A DNA stretch of 64,000 nt from Erysipelothrix tonsillarum DSM 14972 (GCF_000373785.1 NZ_KB892380.1:176860-240859); one strand, 5' to 3'. Shown: positions 7,957 through 16,661, counted from the first letter of the stretch. Translations and numbers: made by a program. Notes: generated from the letters alone by a model not told the origin.

Positions 7957-8406
7957 TTATTTAAATCCCATATTACGATGAATCAAACGAGCAATAAGTC
8001 GATATACTACTTCAGTCATCACAATCGCAATCGCAATTGTAACCGACAATGTAAAGGTACGAACAAGCAATTCTACACCCATGATATAGTCACCGCCAAT
8101 AAACGATTTAACGGTTTGGTATGCCATGATTCCCGGTACAAGTGTAAAGATTGCAGGAATGTTAAATACTGTTGTAGGCATTTTCAACCGTTTCGCAAAC
8201 CGCATAGATAACACCGAAACAACGGACGATCCTATGAAAATTGCCAATGTAGCATCAAAGCCACGTTGAACTAAACTCCAATTTACAATCCAACCCATCA
8301 TCCCCGTTATTCCACAACCCAATAACGCACGTTTCGGTACATCGATAATGATTCCAAATCCAAATGCTGCTGCAAAGGCGCTCAATAGTTGTTTCAGGAT
8401 CATCAT
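7957..8406 (-). CDS. ThrE_2 domain exporter subunit (YjjB-like)
   Basis: A 149-residue membrane protein matching the C-terminal half (ThrE_2) of the threonine/serine exporter family. It has four or five hydrophobic helices and FNIPAIFTLVPGIMAYQTV, the family hallmark near 82-100. In split systems such as E. coli YjjP/YjjB the two halves act together, and that pair exports dicarboxylates. The start overlaps the stop of the upstream partner as ATGA (8403-8406), strong evidence for coupled synthesis. Confidence 0.88.
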   Translation of the reverse strand: MMILKQLLSAFAAAFGFGIIIDVPKRALLGCGITGMMGWIVNWSLVQRGFDATLAIFIGSSVVSVLSMRFAKRLKMPTTVFNIPAIFTLVPGIMAYQTVKSFIGGDYIMGVELLVRTFTLSVTIAIAIVMTEVVYRLIARLIHRNMGFK

Positions 8407-9170
8407 ACGAATACCCCCGTCATCACTTGAAGTGAGGCCATAATTCCTGATCCAATCATAATTGCAATAAACAGCGCTTCAACCATAAATACGGTGCCTG
8501 ATATCGTATTTCCTACAAGAAAGTCACGAATGGAATTCATAATTGGAATGCCCGGAACCATGAGCATAATACTTCCAATAATGACCGTCTCAAAATCAAC
8601 AATTAAGCCGTTACGTTGCAAACAGATGGTAAGCACACCAATACAAAATGAAGCGATAAATTCCGCAATAAATTTCACATTGAGTTTCTTAGACGAATAA
8701 TAATGAATCCCGAATCCTATGGTACCTAAAATCATTGTTATTGGGAAATCAAGGATTGACCCTTCAAAAATCAACATCATAAAAGCACTCACAAATGCTG
8801 CTGAAACATACTTCATCCATACGGGATATTGCATCGCATCGCTATTGATTTCTTTTAAATTAGCGTACAGTTCGTACACATCAATGTCATTGGCACTAAA
8901 CATGCGAGATAATTGATTAACATCCGCTAATTTCGCTAAATTGCTACGGCGTTTTTGAATGCGCTTCATTTTAATCTGTTCACCATCGGAAGTCGTCACA
9001 AAAATTCCTGTGGGTAATACAAAACTTACACCGGCACCTTCACCCTGCTTTGATTCCAAAATACGGTTCATTGTGTCTTCAACTCGATGCATCTCAGCAC
9101 CATTTTCCATCATAAGCTTTCCAGCTAAGATACAAGCATCTAATAAAACTTCATATTCTGTTTTTTCCAT
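8403..9170 (-). CDS. ThrE domain exporter subunit (YjjP-like)
   Basis: A 255-residue partner of the gene just downstream. The N-terminal half is cytoplasmic and contains LMMENGAEMHRVEDTM and FVLPTGIFVT, both typical of the ThrE (DUF1212) domain. The C-terminal half has about five transmembrane helices including SIMLMVPGIPIMNSIRDFL. The substrate could be an amino acid or a dicarboxylate. I chose the ATG at 9170, with GGGGA about 9 bases upstream. A GTG at 9185 would add five residues and has no better ribosome site. Confidence 0.88.
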   Translation of the reverse strand: MEKTEYEVLLDACILAGKLMMENGAEMHRVEDTMNRILESKQGEGAGVSFVLPTGIFVTTSDGEQIKMKRIQKRRSNLAKLADVNQLSRMFSANDIDVYELYANLKEINSDAMQYPVWMKYVSAAFVSAFMMLIFEGSILDFPITMILGTIGFGIHYYSSKKLNVKFIAEFIASFCIGVLTICLQRNGLIVDFETVIIGSIMLMVPGIPIMNSIRDFLVGNTISGTVFMVEALFIAIMIGSGIMASLQVMTGVFV

Positions 9171-9272
9171 TGGATCAATCCCCACTTCTTAAACTAACTT
9201 TATTATACCTTAAACATTAGCTGGTTAAAGGTTTATTTCTTGTTCACACAAAAGTGAGAAATAAATTACAAA

Positions 9273-9299
9273 ACAGTACCTTGTATTGTAAGGTACTGT
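9273..9299. promoter_or_regulatory. Perfect palindromic operator at the PadR promoter
   Basis: Ten-base perfect inverted repeat ACAGTACCTT (9273-9282) and AAGGTACTGT (9290-9299) around a 7-base centre. It covers the -35 element, as expected for autorepression by the PadR protein encoded next. Confidence 0.75.
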
Positions 9300-9309
9300 G
9301 TGATATATT
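9281..9309 (+). promoter_or_regulatory. Promoter of padR-DUF1700-DUF4097 operon
   Basis: -35 TTGTAT (9281-9286), a 17-base spacer and -10 TATATT (9304-9309), followed by AGGTGAGG and the ATG at 9329. The leader is short. Confidence 0.65.
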
Positions 9310-9328
9310 GTATTAACGAGGTGAGGTT

Positions 9329-9649
9329 ATGAACACTCAATTTAAAAAAGGCGTTTTAGAACTTTGTGTTCTATCACTCCTTTCACAAAAAGAATACTAT
9401 GGTTACGAACTTATCAGTAAAATTTCAGAGACCATCGAGATTACTGAAGGCACCATTTATCCACTTTTAAAAAGACTTAAAGATGATGGTTATGTCTCCA
9501 CGAAACTTGTAGAATCAACACAAGGCCCTTCGCGAAAATATTACCAATTAACCGAGCGCGGTAAAACATATTCAAAAATACGAATCGATGAATGGTTCGT
9601 ATTTATTGGACACGTTAACGACCTACTGGGAGGAGAAAACCATGACTAA
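9329..9649 (+). CDS. PadR family transcriptional regulator
   Basis: A 106-residue winged-helix regulator. ELCVLSLLSQKEYYGYELI and TEGTIYPLLKRLKDDGYV (about 47-64) are characteristic of PadR recognition helices, and YYQLTERGK forms the wing. It lacks the long C-terminal dimerisation domain of some PadR proteins, so it belongs to the small (PadR-s2) class. That class commonly sits upstream of DUF1700 and DUF4097 genes, as here. The perfect palindrome at 9273-9299 is a probable autoregulatory site. Confidence 0.93.
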   Translation: MNTQFKKGVLELCVLSLLSQKEYYGYELISKISETIEITEGTIYPLLKRLKDDGYVSTKLVESTQGPSRKYYQLTERGKTYSKIRIDEWFVFIGHVNDLLGGENHD

Positions 9650-10187
9650 AAACGAATACTTATACCTGCTAAGAAAAAACTTACAAATATTACCCCAAAA
9701 TGAGATTGATGATATCATCAATGATGTTCATGAGCATTTTGAATTTGCTCTTGATGAAGGAAAATCCGAAGAAGAAATTTGTCATACACTTGGTGATCCC
9801 ATCGAGATGGCAAAGCAATATACTGGGGGACGTATCTATGAAGAACCCCCTTACCAAGAGCCAAGACAACGTTCCTCAAATACAGTGTTAACCCTAATTA
9901 TTAAAATATTCCTCATAATCCTTCTGATCGGACCTATTCTAGGGGTATATGGTGTTTTAATTGGTTTCTTCATCGCTGGAGTTGCGATGATGATTTGTGC
10001 GATTCCCGTATTATTAGGTGGAATTCTTCCAATTGTTGCGGTTACCTCATTTGGAATGCTTGCACTCATTGCTCTTGGTCTTTTCCTACTTGGATTAGGA
10101 ACAGCATGGCTTTCAATTTATGGATTTAAAGCCCTCACAAAGCTTGTGATACGTTTTCTGACATTTGATTTCGGAGGAAACCAGTAA
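9642..10187 (+). CDS. DUF1700 (HAAS) membrane protein
   Basis: A 181-residue protein. The N-terminal about 75 residues form the helical DUF1700/HAAS segment (LRKNLQILPQNEIDDIIND, then GDPIEMAKQY). Three hydrophobic helices follow between about residues 90 and 165. Family members are encoded with PadR regulators and may sense membrane or envelope state, but no biochemical function is established. GGAGG lies upstream of the ATG at 9642, which overlaps the padR stop by 8 bases. The next gene starts immediately after this stop. Confidence 0.9.
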   Translation: MTKNEYLYLLRKNLQILPQNEIDDIINDVHEHFEFALDEGKSEEEICHTLGDPIEMAKQYTGGRIYEEPPYQEPRQRSSNTVLTLIIKIFLIILLIGPILGVYGVLIGFFIAGVAMMICAIPVLLGGILPIVAVTSFGMLALIALGLFLLGLGTAWLSIYGFKALTKLVIRFLTFDFGGNQ

Positions 10188-11042
10188 ATGAAAAAATCTA
10201 AAAAAATATGGATTCCACTTACTCTAATTTTCGTAGGTTTGTTATGTCTAAGTCTGACAGTGGGAACCTCCATAAAAACACTTATCAACAACGACAATAA
10301 CCCCATCGAAATACAAACTAATTTTGAAGAGGTCGCGAATGTCTTTGATGAACCCATTATAGAAATCAAGATTGAAACAGCTAATATTAATCTCATCGAA
10401 GTAAAATACGTTGAAAATGAAACTTATAGTATCACTGCATTTGGCAATTTAGAACAATATCGTGCTAAGGTTAAAAACAGTGTTCTTGAAATCCAAACCA
10501 TTCCTGATAACTGTAACTTTGGAAACTGTGACTTGAGAAATTTTGATTCCCTCATTCTTGAAATTCCAAAATCATTTAATGGTAATATCCACATTGATTC
10601 TATAAAATCCAAAATTCTCGTTGATGGCTTAGGACAAAAAGTAGAGACTCGTTTTTCAATTGATGGACTGGATTCGCAGATTACCGTCAATAATCTGAAT
10701 GCCTATTTTGATTTAGATAGCATGAATGCTCAAATCGCACTCAATAACAGTGCTGGAATGATTAATCTTGATGGACTAAATACTTCCGCAATCATTAACT
10801 CTGTATGCGGAAATCTTGAAATCCAAGCTGACGCGATGTCTACACACACTGAATTTCCGCATGGTGATTCCGGTTCTTACAGTATTGAAATGGACGGTAT
10901 GAGTAATTCATACTCGAATGTCAATGATGGTCAAAAGCAGTCTTCATTCGGTACGCTTCAGCATCATTTCAATCATGGAACGAAAGGGTACACCATAACC
11001 TATAATTCAAATGGTTTAAACAATACTCTCATTGTCAAATAA
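10188..11042 (+). CDS. DUF4097 domain membrane-anchored protein
   Basis: A 284-residue protein with one N-terminal transmembrane segment (about residues 8-28, short basic cytoplasmic tail). A long extracytoplasmic region of repeated short beta strands follows (ILEIPKSFNGNIHIDS, INLDGLNTSAII), typical of DUF4097 putative adhesin-like beta-solenoids. It starts directly after the DUF1700 stop codon, using the GGAGG inside that gene's end. The operon probably forms an envelope-associated sensor or surface system, but the role is unproven. Confidence 0.88.
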   Translation: MKKSKKIWIPLTLIFVGLLCLSLTVGTSIKTLINNDNNPIEIQTNFEEVANVFDEPIIEIKIETANINLIEVKYVENETYSITAFGNLEQYRAKVKNSVLEIQTIPDNCNFGNCDLRNFDSLILEIPKSFNGNIHIDSIKSKILVDGLGQKVETRFSIDGLDSQITVNNLNAYFDLDSMNAQIALNNSAGMINLDGLNTSAIINSVCGNLEIQADAMSTHTEFPHGDSGSYSIEMDGMSNSYSNVNDGQKQSSFGTLQHHFNHGTKGYTITYNSNGLNNTLIVK

Positions 11043-11043
11043 A

Positions 11044-11081
11044 AAAAGACTGAAGTTCGCTTATGCGTGCTTCAGTCTTTT
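11044..11081. terminator. Bidirectional terminator
   Basis: Perfect 12-base arms AAAAGACTGAAG (11044-11055) and CTTCAGTCTTTT (11070-11081). It ends the PadR operon and the convergent pflA. Confidence 0.9.
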
Positions 11082-11086
11082 TTCTA

Positions 11087-11827
11087 TTATTTATTTCGTA
11101 ATGCATCAACTTTATTTCTTAAATATGTTTGCAATTCTGTACAAACATCGCGGTTCATCGGTGGAACACCATCAAGCGGATATTCTTTATCGATAAGTTC
11201 ATATTTATTAACACCCATCGTATGGTAAGGAAGTAACTCAATGCGCTCAATATTATTTAAGGGTGCAATATACTCCGCAAGCTCATCCATGTACTCATAC
11301 GTATCATGGAATCCTGGAACAATAACCACACGAACCCAAGTATCAACACCATGTTCTTGTGCTTTTTCAAGGAATTGGTGTGTTACGCGAATAGGTGCAC
11401 TTGTCATTTCACGGTATTTTTTTTCTTCAAGGCCTTTAATATCATAGAGAATTGTGTCCGTAACACTTAAGATATCATCAAACGTATCCGGACGTCCAAA
11501 TCCAGATGTATCTAAACAGGTACTGATACCTTCCGCCTTACATGCTTTCATCGCTTCATATAAGAATTCTGGTTGATTCAGAGGTTCCCCTCCACAGAAG
11601 GTAACACCACCATCGTCACCGAAATAAGGTTTAAAACGACGGAGTTTATCCATTAATTCATCAACAGTAATGGCATCTTCTGGATCGGTTTTCCACATAT
11701 CGGGATTATGGCAAAATAAACAACGTAAAGGACAGCCTGATAAGAAGGCAATTGTACGAATTCCTGGTCCATCAACCATCCCCATTGTTTCAAATTTACG
11801 AACATAACCTGTTCTTGAGTCTTTCAT
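11087..11827 (-). CDS. pflA: Pyruvate formate-lyase activating enzyme
   Basis: A 246-residue radical SAM enzyme that installs the glycyl radical on pyruvate formate-lyase under anaerobiosis. The [4Fe-4S] cysteines are C32, C36 and C39 in GCPLRCLFCHNP. VTFCGGEPL and LLPYHTMG are classic PflA segments. The start is the ATG at 11827, with AGGAG upstream; an ATG at 11863 has no ribosome site. No pfl structural gene is adjacent in this window, so the substrate enzyme is encoded elsewhere. A strong cre site lies 70 bases upstream. Confidence 0.95.
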   Translation of the reverse strand: MKDSRTGYVRKFETMGMVDGPGIRTIAFLSGCPLRCLFCHNPDMWKTDPEDAITVDELMDKLRRFKPYFGDDGGVTFCGGEPLNQPEFLYEAMKACKAEGISTCLDTSGFGRPDTFDDILSVTDTILYDIKGLEEKKYREMTSAPIRVTHQFLEKAQEHGVDTWVRVVIVPGFHDTYEYMDELAEYIAPLNNIERIELLPYHTMGVNKYELIDKEYPLDGVPPMNRDVCTELQTYLRNKVDALRNK

Positions 11828-11896
11828 GGTCACATCTCCTTTTAAGTAATACAAGTGTATCATATATCAAAAAATGTACGTGATTAAGGCTCGGGG

Positions 11897-11910
11897 TGTA
11901 AGCGTTTACT
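11897..11910. promoter_or_regulatory. cre (CcpA) site upstream of pflA
   Basis: TGTAAGCGTTTACT on the plus strand (AGTAAACGCTTACA on the minus) is a near-perfect catabolite-responsive element. It lies 70 bases upstream of the pflA start, consistent with CcpA control of mixed-acid fermentation. Confidence 0.65.
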
Positions 11911-11947
11911 GAAATAATAATGTTTACAAATTCACGTATTTCACAAA

Positions 11948-11978
11948 AAAACGTTTGTACTTAGTATACAAACGTTTT
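11948..11978 (-). terminator. Terminator of murA
   Basis: Perfect 12-base arms AAAACGTTTGTA (11948-11959) and TACAAACGTTTT (11967-11978), with a T-run on the minus strand. Confidence 0.85.
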
Positions 11979-12004
11979 CTTTTCACAAAGATTGATAATC
12001 GTTA

Positions 12005-13273
12005 TTACTCTTTTTCTTCACGCCAAATAACACCACCAAGCGATGTTAGTTTGTTGTCAATATCGTCATAACCTCGATCAATATGATATATTTCACTAAT
12101 TTCAGTTACGCCCTCGGCGATAAGTCCTGCAATCACAAGACATGCTCCACAACGTAAATCTGTTGCTTCGACTTTAGAACCGTACAATTTTGAAGGTCCA
12201 TCAATAGAAGCTTGCGAAGGTACAAGTTGAATGGTTGCACCCATTCGGTTTAATTCATTACAATGTTTAAATCGTTCTGCGTAAATGGTCTCTTTAATGG
12301 ATGATTGTCCATGTGTTTGTGTAAGTAACGCAGTCAACGGCTGTTGAAGATCGGTTGCAAATCCCGGATAGGTTTGCGTTGTAATATCGATTGCTTCAAG
12401 TGGTTTGGTTGCTTTACGAATACGTGCATAATCCACACCCACTTCAATATCGACACCCATTTCAATAAGTTTTGAAATTAAAGCATCTAAATGTTGTGGA
12501 ATAATGTTTTCCACAGTCATATCATCTGCCGCTGCTGCAGCCATAATAATATAGGTTCCCGCTTCAATTCGATCAGGAATCATCTCATGTGGTTTTCCGG
12601 TTAAACGTTCAACCCCTTCGATGGTAATTACATTCGTTCCCGCACCACGGATGTTTGCACCCATCTTATTTAAGAAGTTCGCAACATCAATAATTTCAGG
12701 TTCTTTTGCGGCATTTTCAATAACCGTCTTACCTTCAGCTAAGACAGCTGCAAGCATAATATTAATGGTCGCACCTACAGATTGAAAATCAAGATAAATC
12801 TTCGCACCAATGAGACGTTCTGCAGAAATCTCATAAAATCCATGTTTGTACTCAATTGAAGCTCCCAGTGCTTCAAATCCTTTTAAATGTAAATCAAATG
12901 GTCGCGGTCCTAGATAACAACCACCTGGCATTTGCATTTTCACATACTTATATTTTCCTAATAGTGCTCCCATAAAATAATAGGACGCACGTAATTTTGT
13001 AACTGCTTCATGATCTAAATCCACATTTTTCATACCTGTCGTATCAATTTGGAAGTGATCAGGGGTTGGTGATGATACATTTACATTAAGTTCTCTTAAT
13101 AAAACTGATAAAGATTCCACGTCCGAAATATTCGGAACGCCATAAATATTAACTTCACTATCAGATGCGAGAATGGCTGCAGGAATCAATGCTACAGTAG
13201 CATTTTTTGCTCCACTAATTCTTACCTTGCCGTTTAATCGATGTCCACCTTCAATTTTTATAACTTTTGCCAT
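12005..13273 (-). CDS. murA: UDP-N-acetylglucosamine 1-carboxyvinyltransferase
   Basis: A 422-residue enzyme of the EPSP synthase fold catalysing the first committed step of peptidoglycan synthesis, transfer of enolpyruvate from PEP to UDP-GlcNAc. The catalytic cysteine is C119 in MPGGCYLGPRP, so the enzyme should be fosfomycin-sensitive by the usual rule. GAKNATVAL carries K23 and N24 of the active site, and RIEAGTYI is also conserved. Length is normal. AGGAG precedes the ATG. It is a single-gene transcription unit bracketed by the OpuC operon upstream and its own terminator. Confidence 0.96.
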   Translation of the reverse strand: MAKVIKIEGGHRLNGKVRISGAKNATVALIPAAILASDSEVNIYGVPNISDVESLSVLLRELNVNVSSPTPDHFQIDTTGMKNVDLDHEAVTKLRASYYFMGALLGKYKYVKMQMPGGCYLGPRPFDLHLKGFEALGASIEYKHGFYEISAERLIGAKIYLDFQSVGATINIMLAAVLAEGKTVIENAAKEPEIIDVANFLNKMGANIRGAGTNVITIEGVERLTGKPHEMIPDRIEAGTYIIMAAAAADDMTVENIIPQHLDALISKLIEMGVDIEVGVDYARIRKATKPLEAIDITTQTYPGFATDLQQPLTALLTQTHGQSSIKETIYAERFKHCNELNRMGATIQLVPSQASIDGPSKLYGSKVEATDLRCGACLVIAGLIAEGVTEISEIYHIDRGYDDIDNKLTSLGGVIWREEKE

Positions 13274-13320
13274 TCAAACAACTCCTTTTGTCCATTGATA
13301 TTATAACCGATAACGAATAG

Positions 13321-13400
13321 AAAATATACCTATCCACCATCTCTCATTTGATATTCATAATCGTTTGAAATATCATGCATTATGGTAAATAGGTATTTAT
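13321..13400. repeat. Nested imperfect inverted repeat, about 80 bases
   Basis: Outer arms around ATACCTAT (from 13326) and ATAGGTAT (to 13396) are followed inward by ACCAT/ATGGT, and an inner pair TGATATT/AATATCA lies nearer the centre. On either strand it could fold as a long interrupted stem. It lies between the OpuC binding protein and murA and lacks a clear T-run, so it is not a standard terminator. Confidence 0.45.
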
Positions 13401-13411
13401 ACGTAAAATAA

Positions 13412-14305
13412 CTAATCTTGAATCAATTTTTTTTGAATTAAAAAGTCTCTTGCTACTTTTTCCGGATTCTTGACTTCCACATCAACCAAGTAGTTAAGCT
13501 GACGGGATTCATCTGTTGTAATCATGTCCGAAAGTTTTTCGAGGACTGCTTCAACACCAGGGAAATCACGTTCTAAATCATCGCGCACCATAAATGCCGA
13601 TTGGTAACGCGGAAAGAAAGACGCATCATCTTCAAGCATTGTAACAGGATAACGGTTAACCATTCCATCGGCACTTGTTACCAAGGTTACATCCATATTG
13701 TCACTGTCCAAACCAGCAAGTTTCAGACCAATATCGATTGAGTTTGCTTCTTTAAAATCCAGTCCATAAAAGGCTGTCAGTGGTTTATAGCGAACTGATC
13801 CATTATCATCAAAAAATGAATGTTCAGCAGCGAAAACGAGATCTTTAGCAATCGGTTTTAAATCAGAAATCGTTTTAAGATTATATGCTTCGGCTAGTGA
13901 ATCATTTACTGCTACGACATACGAGTTCTCAGAACCTAAAGGTTTTAATAATTTTACATGTGCCTTTTCTTGTGCTAAGGCATTAGTGTAATCAAAAAGT
14001 GTTTGATTTTCAGGAATATCCTTTGGATCTTGTTTTAAAAATGTTGTTAGAACGGTTCCGTCCCAACTTAATGTCATATCCATAGCTCCGCTTTTAATTT
14101 GGTCAAAGGCTAAATTATAAGCCATCGAAGGTTGAATATACACATGATAATCTGTATATTCCTCAATCATAATCTTTGCCATATAGGTCGCAACATTCAT
14201 TTCCGCAATATCGCCATCAATGATGACAAGATCGCCTTCTTGTCGGCTTCCACAACCACTCAGTACCAGAAGTGAAACCAGACATATTAAGAGTTTCTTT
14301 TTCAT
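13412..14305 (-). CDS. opuCC: Osmoprotectant ABC transporter substrate-binding lipoprotein (OpuCC-like)
   Basis: A 297-residue lipoprotein of the OpuAC/glycine betaine binding family. The N-terminus MKKKLLICLVSLLVLSGC is a lipoprotein signal with lipidated C18. Residues 28-295 form the two-lobed binding fold, with MDMTLSWDGTVLTTFL and NSYVVAVNDSLAEAYNLKTI typical of OpuC/ProX proteins. It is expected to bind choline, betaine or carnitine. It starts in an ATGA overlap with the permease upstream and is the last gene of the operon. Confidence 0.92.
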   Translation of the reverse strand: MKKKLLICLVSLLVLSGCGSRQEGDLVIIDGDIAEMNVATYMAKIMIEEYTDYHVYIQPSMAYNLAFDQIKSGAMDMTLSWDGTVLTTFLKQDPKDIPENQTLFDYTNALAQEKAHVKLLKPLGSENSYVVAVNDSLAEAYNLKTISDLKPIAKDLVFAAEHSFFDDNGSVRYKPLTAFYGLDFKEANSIDIGLKLAGLDSDNMDVTLVTSADGMVNRYPVTMLEDDASFFPRYQSAFMVRDDLERDFPGVEAVLEKLSDMITTDESRQLNYLVDVEVKNPEKVARDFLIQKKLIQD

Positions 14306-14907
14306 TCGGTTTTACCTCCTTGTTTCGCAACAAGACGTTTTTCATAATATCCCATTGATGTATCAATCGCTAGGGATATCAAAATTAAGGCCAATGTCCC
14401 ATAACCAATCAGTTTCATATTCTGTGTGCGGACGCCACGATATAAAATCGACCCGAGTCCACCTCCACCAACGAGTGAACCAAAGACTGCAACTCCTACT
14501 GAAGTCACCACCGCAATCCGCATTCCTGAGAAAATAAAGGGGAACGCAATTGGTAATTCTACTTTGAAAAGACGTTGAATTTTCGTCATTCCCATTCCCT
14601 TAGCGGCTTCTCGAATCCCAGGATCAACACTTTCTAACCCAGTGACAGTATTCAAAACAACCGGTAATAAGGAATAAAGTACCAGTCCGATAATTACTGT
14701 TTTTTTAGTAGGTCCGAAAAAGGCCATTAGGATTCCTAACATTGCAAGCGTTGGAATCGTTTGCAAGATATCCACAACAAGCAGGATGGGTTTTTTAAAT
14801 TTTGGATAAACGTAAGCAATCATTCCCACAATCAAGCCAATGATGAGTAAGAAAAATGCAGATACCAAAACCAGAAATATATGCTCTAAAATCATATTAA
14901 CGGTCAT
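14302..14907 (-). CDS. Osmoprotectant ABC transporter permease
   Basis: A 201-residue inner-membrane permease of the ProW/OpuCB family with about five to six helices. The ABC-coupling EAA loop is visible as EAAKGMGMTKIQRLFKVELP, with GSLVGGGGLGSILYRG after it. The ATG at 14907 has AGGAGG 8 bases upstream. It overlaps the end of the other permease gene by 11 bases, so the two subunits are made together. Confidence 0.92.
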   Translation of the reverse strand: MTVNMILEHIFLVLVSAFFLLIIGLIVGMIAYVYPKFKKPILLVVDILQTIPTLAMLGILMAFFGPTKKTVIIGLVLYSLLPVVLNTVTGLESVDPGIREAAKGMGMTKIQRLFKVELPIAFPFIFSGMRIAVVTSVGVAVFGSLVGGGGLGSILYRGVRTQNMKLIGYGTLALILISLAIDTSMGYYEKRLVAKQGGKTE

Positions 14908-15538
14908 TGTGTGCACCTCCTGTTTTTAGCCCTTTGGGGATGAATTTGGTTTGAAGATAGTCTACAAAGTAACCCATCAGGATAGCAAGAATTGCGGAAG
15001 GAATGGCCCCAATTAATATCGTTTCTTGTACGTTCGTATCAATCCCACGATAAATAAAGACACCCAATCCACCTTGACCAATCATCGCTGCGAGAACCGC
15101 CCAACTTACGGTATACACCGTGGACATTCGAATACCCGCAAAGATTGATGGAACAGCCATCGGCAATTCAACCTTAATTAATGATTGCCACTGCGTCATT
15201 CCAATACCTCGTGCGGCTTCTACCAAGCTTTGATCAACATCTAAAATTCCTGCGTAGGTATTCTTCAATACCGGGAAAATTGCATAAGCCGTGAGTGCAA
15301 TGTAGATCGTTTTGGGGCGCATCCCCGTATAAACAAACAATACCCCAATAAACACAATACCGGGTATGGTTTGAAACAACCCAATTATCGGCATGATATA
15401 TTTCGATATTTTTTTGAAGCGCGATAAAATTGAAGCCAATATAATCGCAATGATTGATCCCAGCGTAACCGCTACAACCACAAATTTAATATGCGTTAAA
15501 ATCGCTCTGAGAAGTTCGGGGATAATTTCTTTACTCAT
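14897..15538 (-). CDS. Osmoprotectant ABC transporter permease
   Basis: A 213-residue permease paralogous to the one just downstream. The EAA loop reads EAARGIGMTQWQSLIKVELP and is followed by GQGGLGVFIYRGID. With that permease it forms the heterodimeric channel of an OpuC-type importer. The ATG at 15538 (site GGTGGTGA) overlaps the ATPase gene end by 8 bases. A TTG at 15559 is unsupported. Confidence 0.92.
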   Translation of the reverse strand: MSKEIIPELLRAILTHIKFVVVAVTLGSIIAIILASILSRFKKISKYIMPIIGLFQTIPGIVFIGVLFVYTGMRPKTIYIALTAYAIFPVLKNTYAGILDVDQSLVEAARGIGMTQWQSLIKVELPMAVPSIFAGIRMSTVYTVSWAVLAAMIGQGGLGVFIYRGIDTNVQETILIGAIPSAILAILMGYFVDYLQTKFIPKGLKTGGAHNDR

Positions 15539-16661
15539 TACTATCACCACCCCAAACAACGTTTGTTAGACTGCGTGCAATAGATCCGCGCGTAATGATA
15601 CCCACCACTTCACGATCATCATTAATGACGATAACATAATCTCGTTTATTTTCTGTAATCTCACCAATAGCTTGTTGAGCGTCATCATTTTGATTAAAGG
15701 CAGGAACACTCTTTTCCACAACCTCGGCAACACGTTGATAATCATCACGTTTTGAAATCAATTCATCGATCCACGCTACACCCAAATACTTTTTATGTTG
15801 ATCAATAACGACAACGCTGTTTAAATCCCGAGTTCTCATAAGACCAAGACATTCAAGAATCGGTCTTCGATCAAATACTTTAAAGACATTAGGTTTCATA
15901 AGATCACCGCAGGTTAAGTCCACCGATGAACCATTGTCATGCATTTGTTTCCCCATAAATTTCTTAACTTGTTGCGTTGCTGGATGACGTAACATTTCTT
16001 CCGGTGTTGCTTTCTGTACAATCTTCCCATTTTCCATAAAGACAATTGTATCCGCCATTTTAATTGCTTCATCCATATCGTGGGTTACGAAAACAATTGT
16101 AATCCCAAGTTTTTCTTGAATTGATTTAACTTCATCTTGCAAAGCATCACGGGTTACAGGATCCAATGCACCGAAAGGCTCATCCATTAAAATAACGGGT
16201 GGATTTGCAGCTAAAGCCCGCAAAACACCGATACGTTGTTGTTGCCCACCACTTAATTCAGAAGGATAACGATTTGCATAGGTATCGTATGGCATCCCTA
16301 CTAAAGGCATTAATTCGCGCACACGTTCATCAATACGTTTTTCATCCCATTTCAATAAACGGGGTACCACCGCAATATTATCTGCGAGGGTCATGTTGGG
16401 GAATAGTCCGATTTGTTGGATAACATAGCCAATATTACGACGTAAATCGATGACGTTCATATCATCGATTTTTTGTCCTTTAATGAATATTTCTCCACCA
16501 TCATGTTTAATAATCCGATTCAACATCTTCAGTGTTGTTGTTTTACCACAGCCAGATGGTCCAATAAGACAGACAAATTCTCCTTGATTAATTGTTAAAT
16601 TTAAGTTTTCAATAACAACTTTATCATTGTAAACTTTCTTTACATTTCTATATTCAATCAT
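15531..16661 (-). CDS. opuCA: Osmoprotectant ABC transporter ATPase with CBS domains (OpuCA-like)
   Basis: A 376-residue ATPase, first gene of the OpuC-type operon. Walker A is GPSGCGKTT (about 35-43), the signature is LSGGQQQR, and Walker B is VILMDEPFGALDP followed by the switch histidine in FVTHDMDE. The C-terminal about 120 residues hold two CBS domains (PILECLGLMRTRDLNSVVVI and IVINDDREVVGIITRG). In relatives these sense ionic strength or bind cyclic di-AMP. A darA receptor gene elsewhere in the window shows that this organism uses c-di-AMP. AGGAGG precedes the ATG. Confidence 0.94.
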   Translation of the reverse strand: MIEYRNVKKVYNDKVVIENLNLTINQGEFVCLIGPSGCGKTTTLKMLNRIIKHDGGEIFIKGQKIDDMNVIDLRRNIGYVIQQIGLFPNMTLADNIAVVPRLLKWDEKRIDERVRELMPLVGMPYDTYANRYPSELSGGQQQRIGVLRALAANPPVILMDEPFGALDPVTRDALQDEVKSIQEKLGITIVFVTHDMDEAIKMADTIVFMENGKIVQKATPEEMLRHPATQQVKKFMGKQMHDNGSSVDLTCGDLMKPNVFKVFDRRPILECLGLMRTRDLNSVVVIDQHKKYLGVAWIDELISKRDDYQRVAEVVEKSVPAFNQNDDAQQAIGEITENKRDYVIVINDDREVVGIITRGSIARSLTNVVWGGDSNE

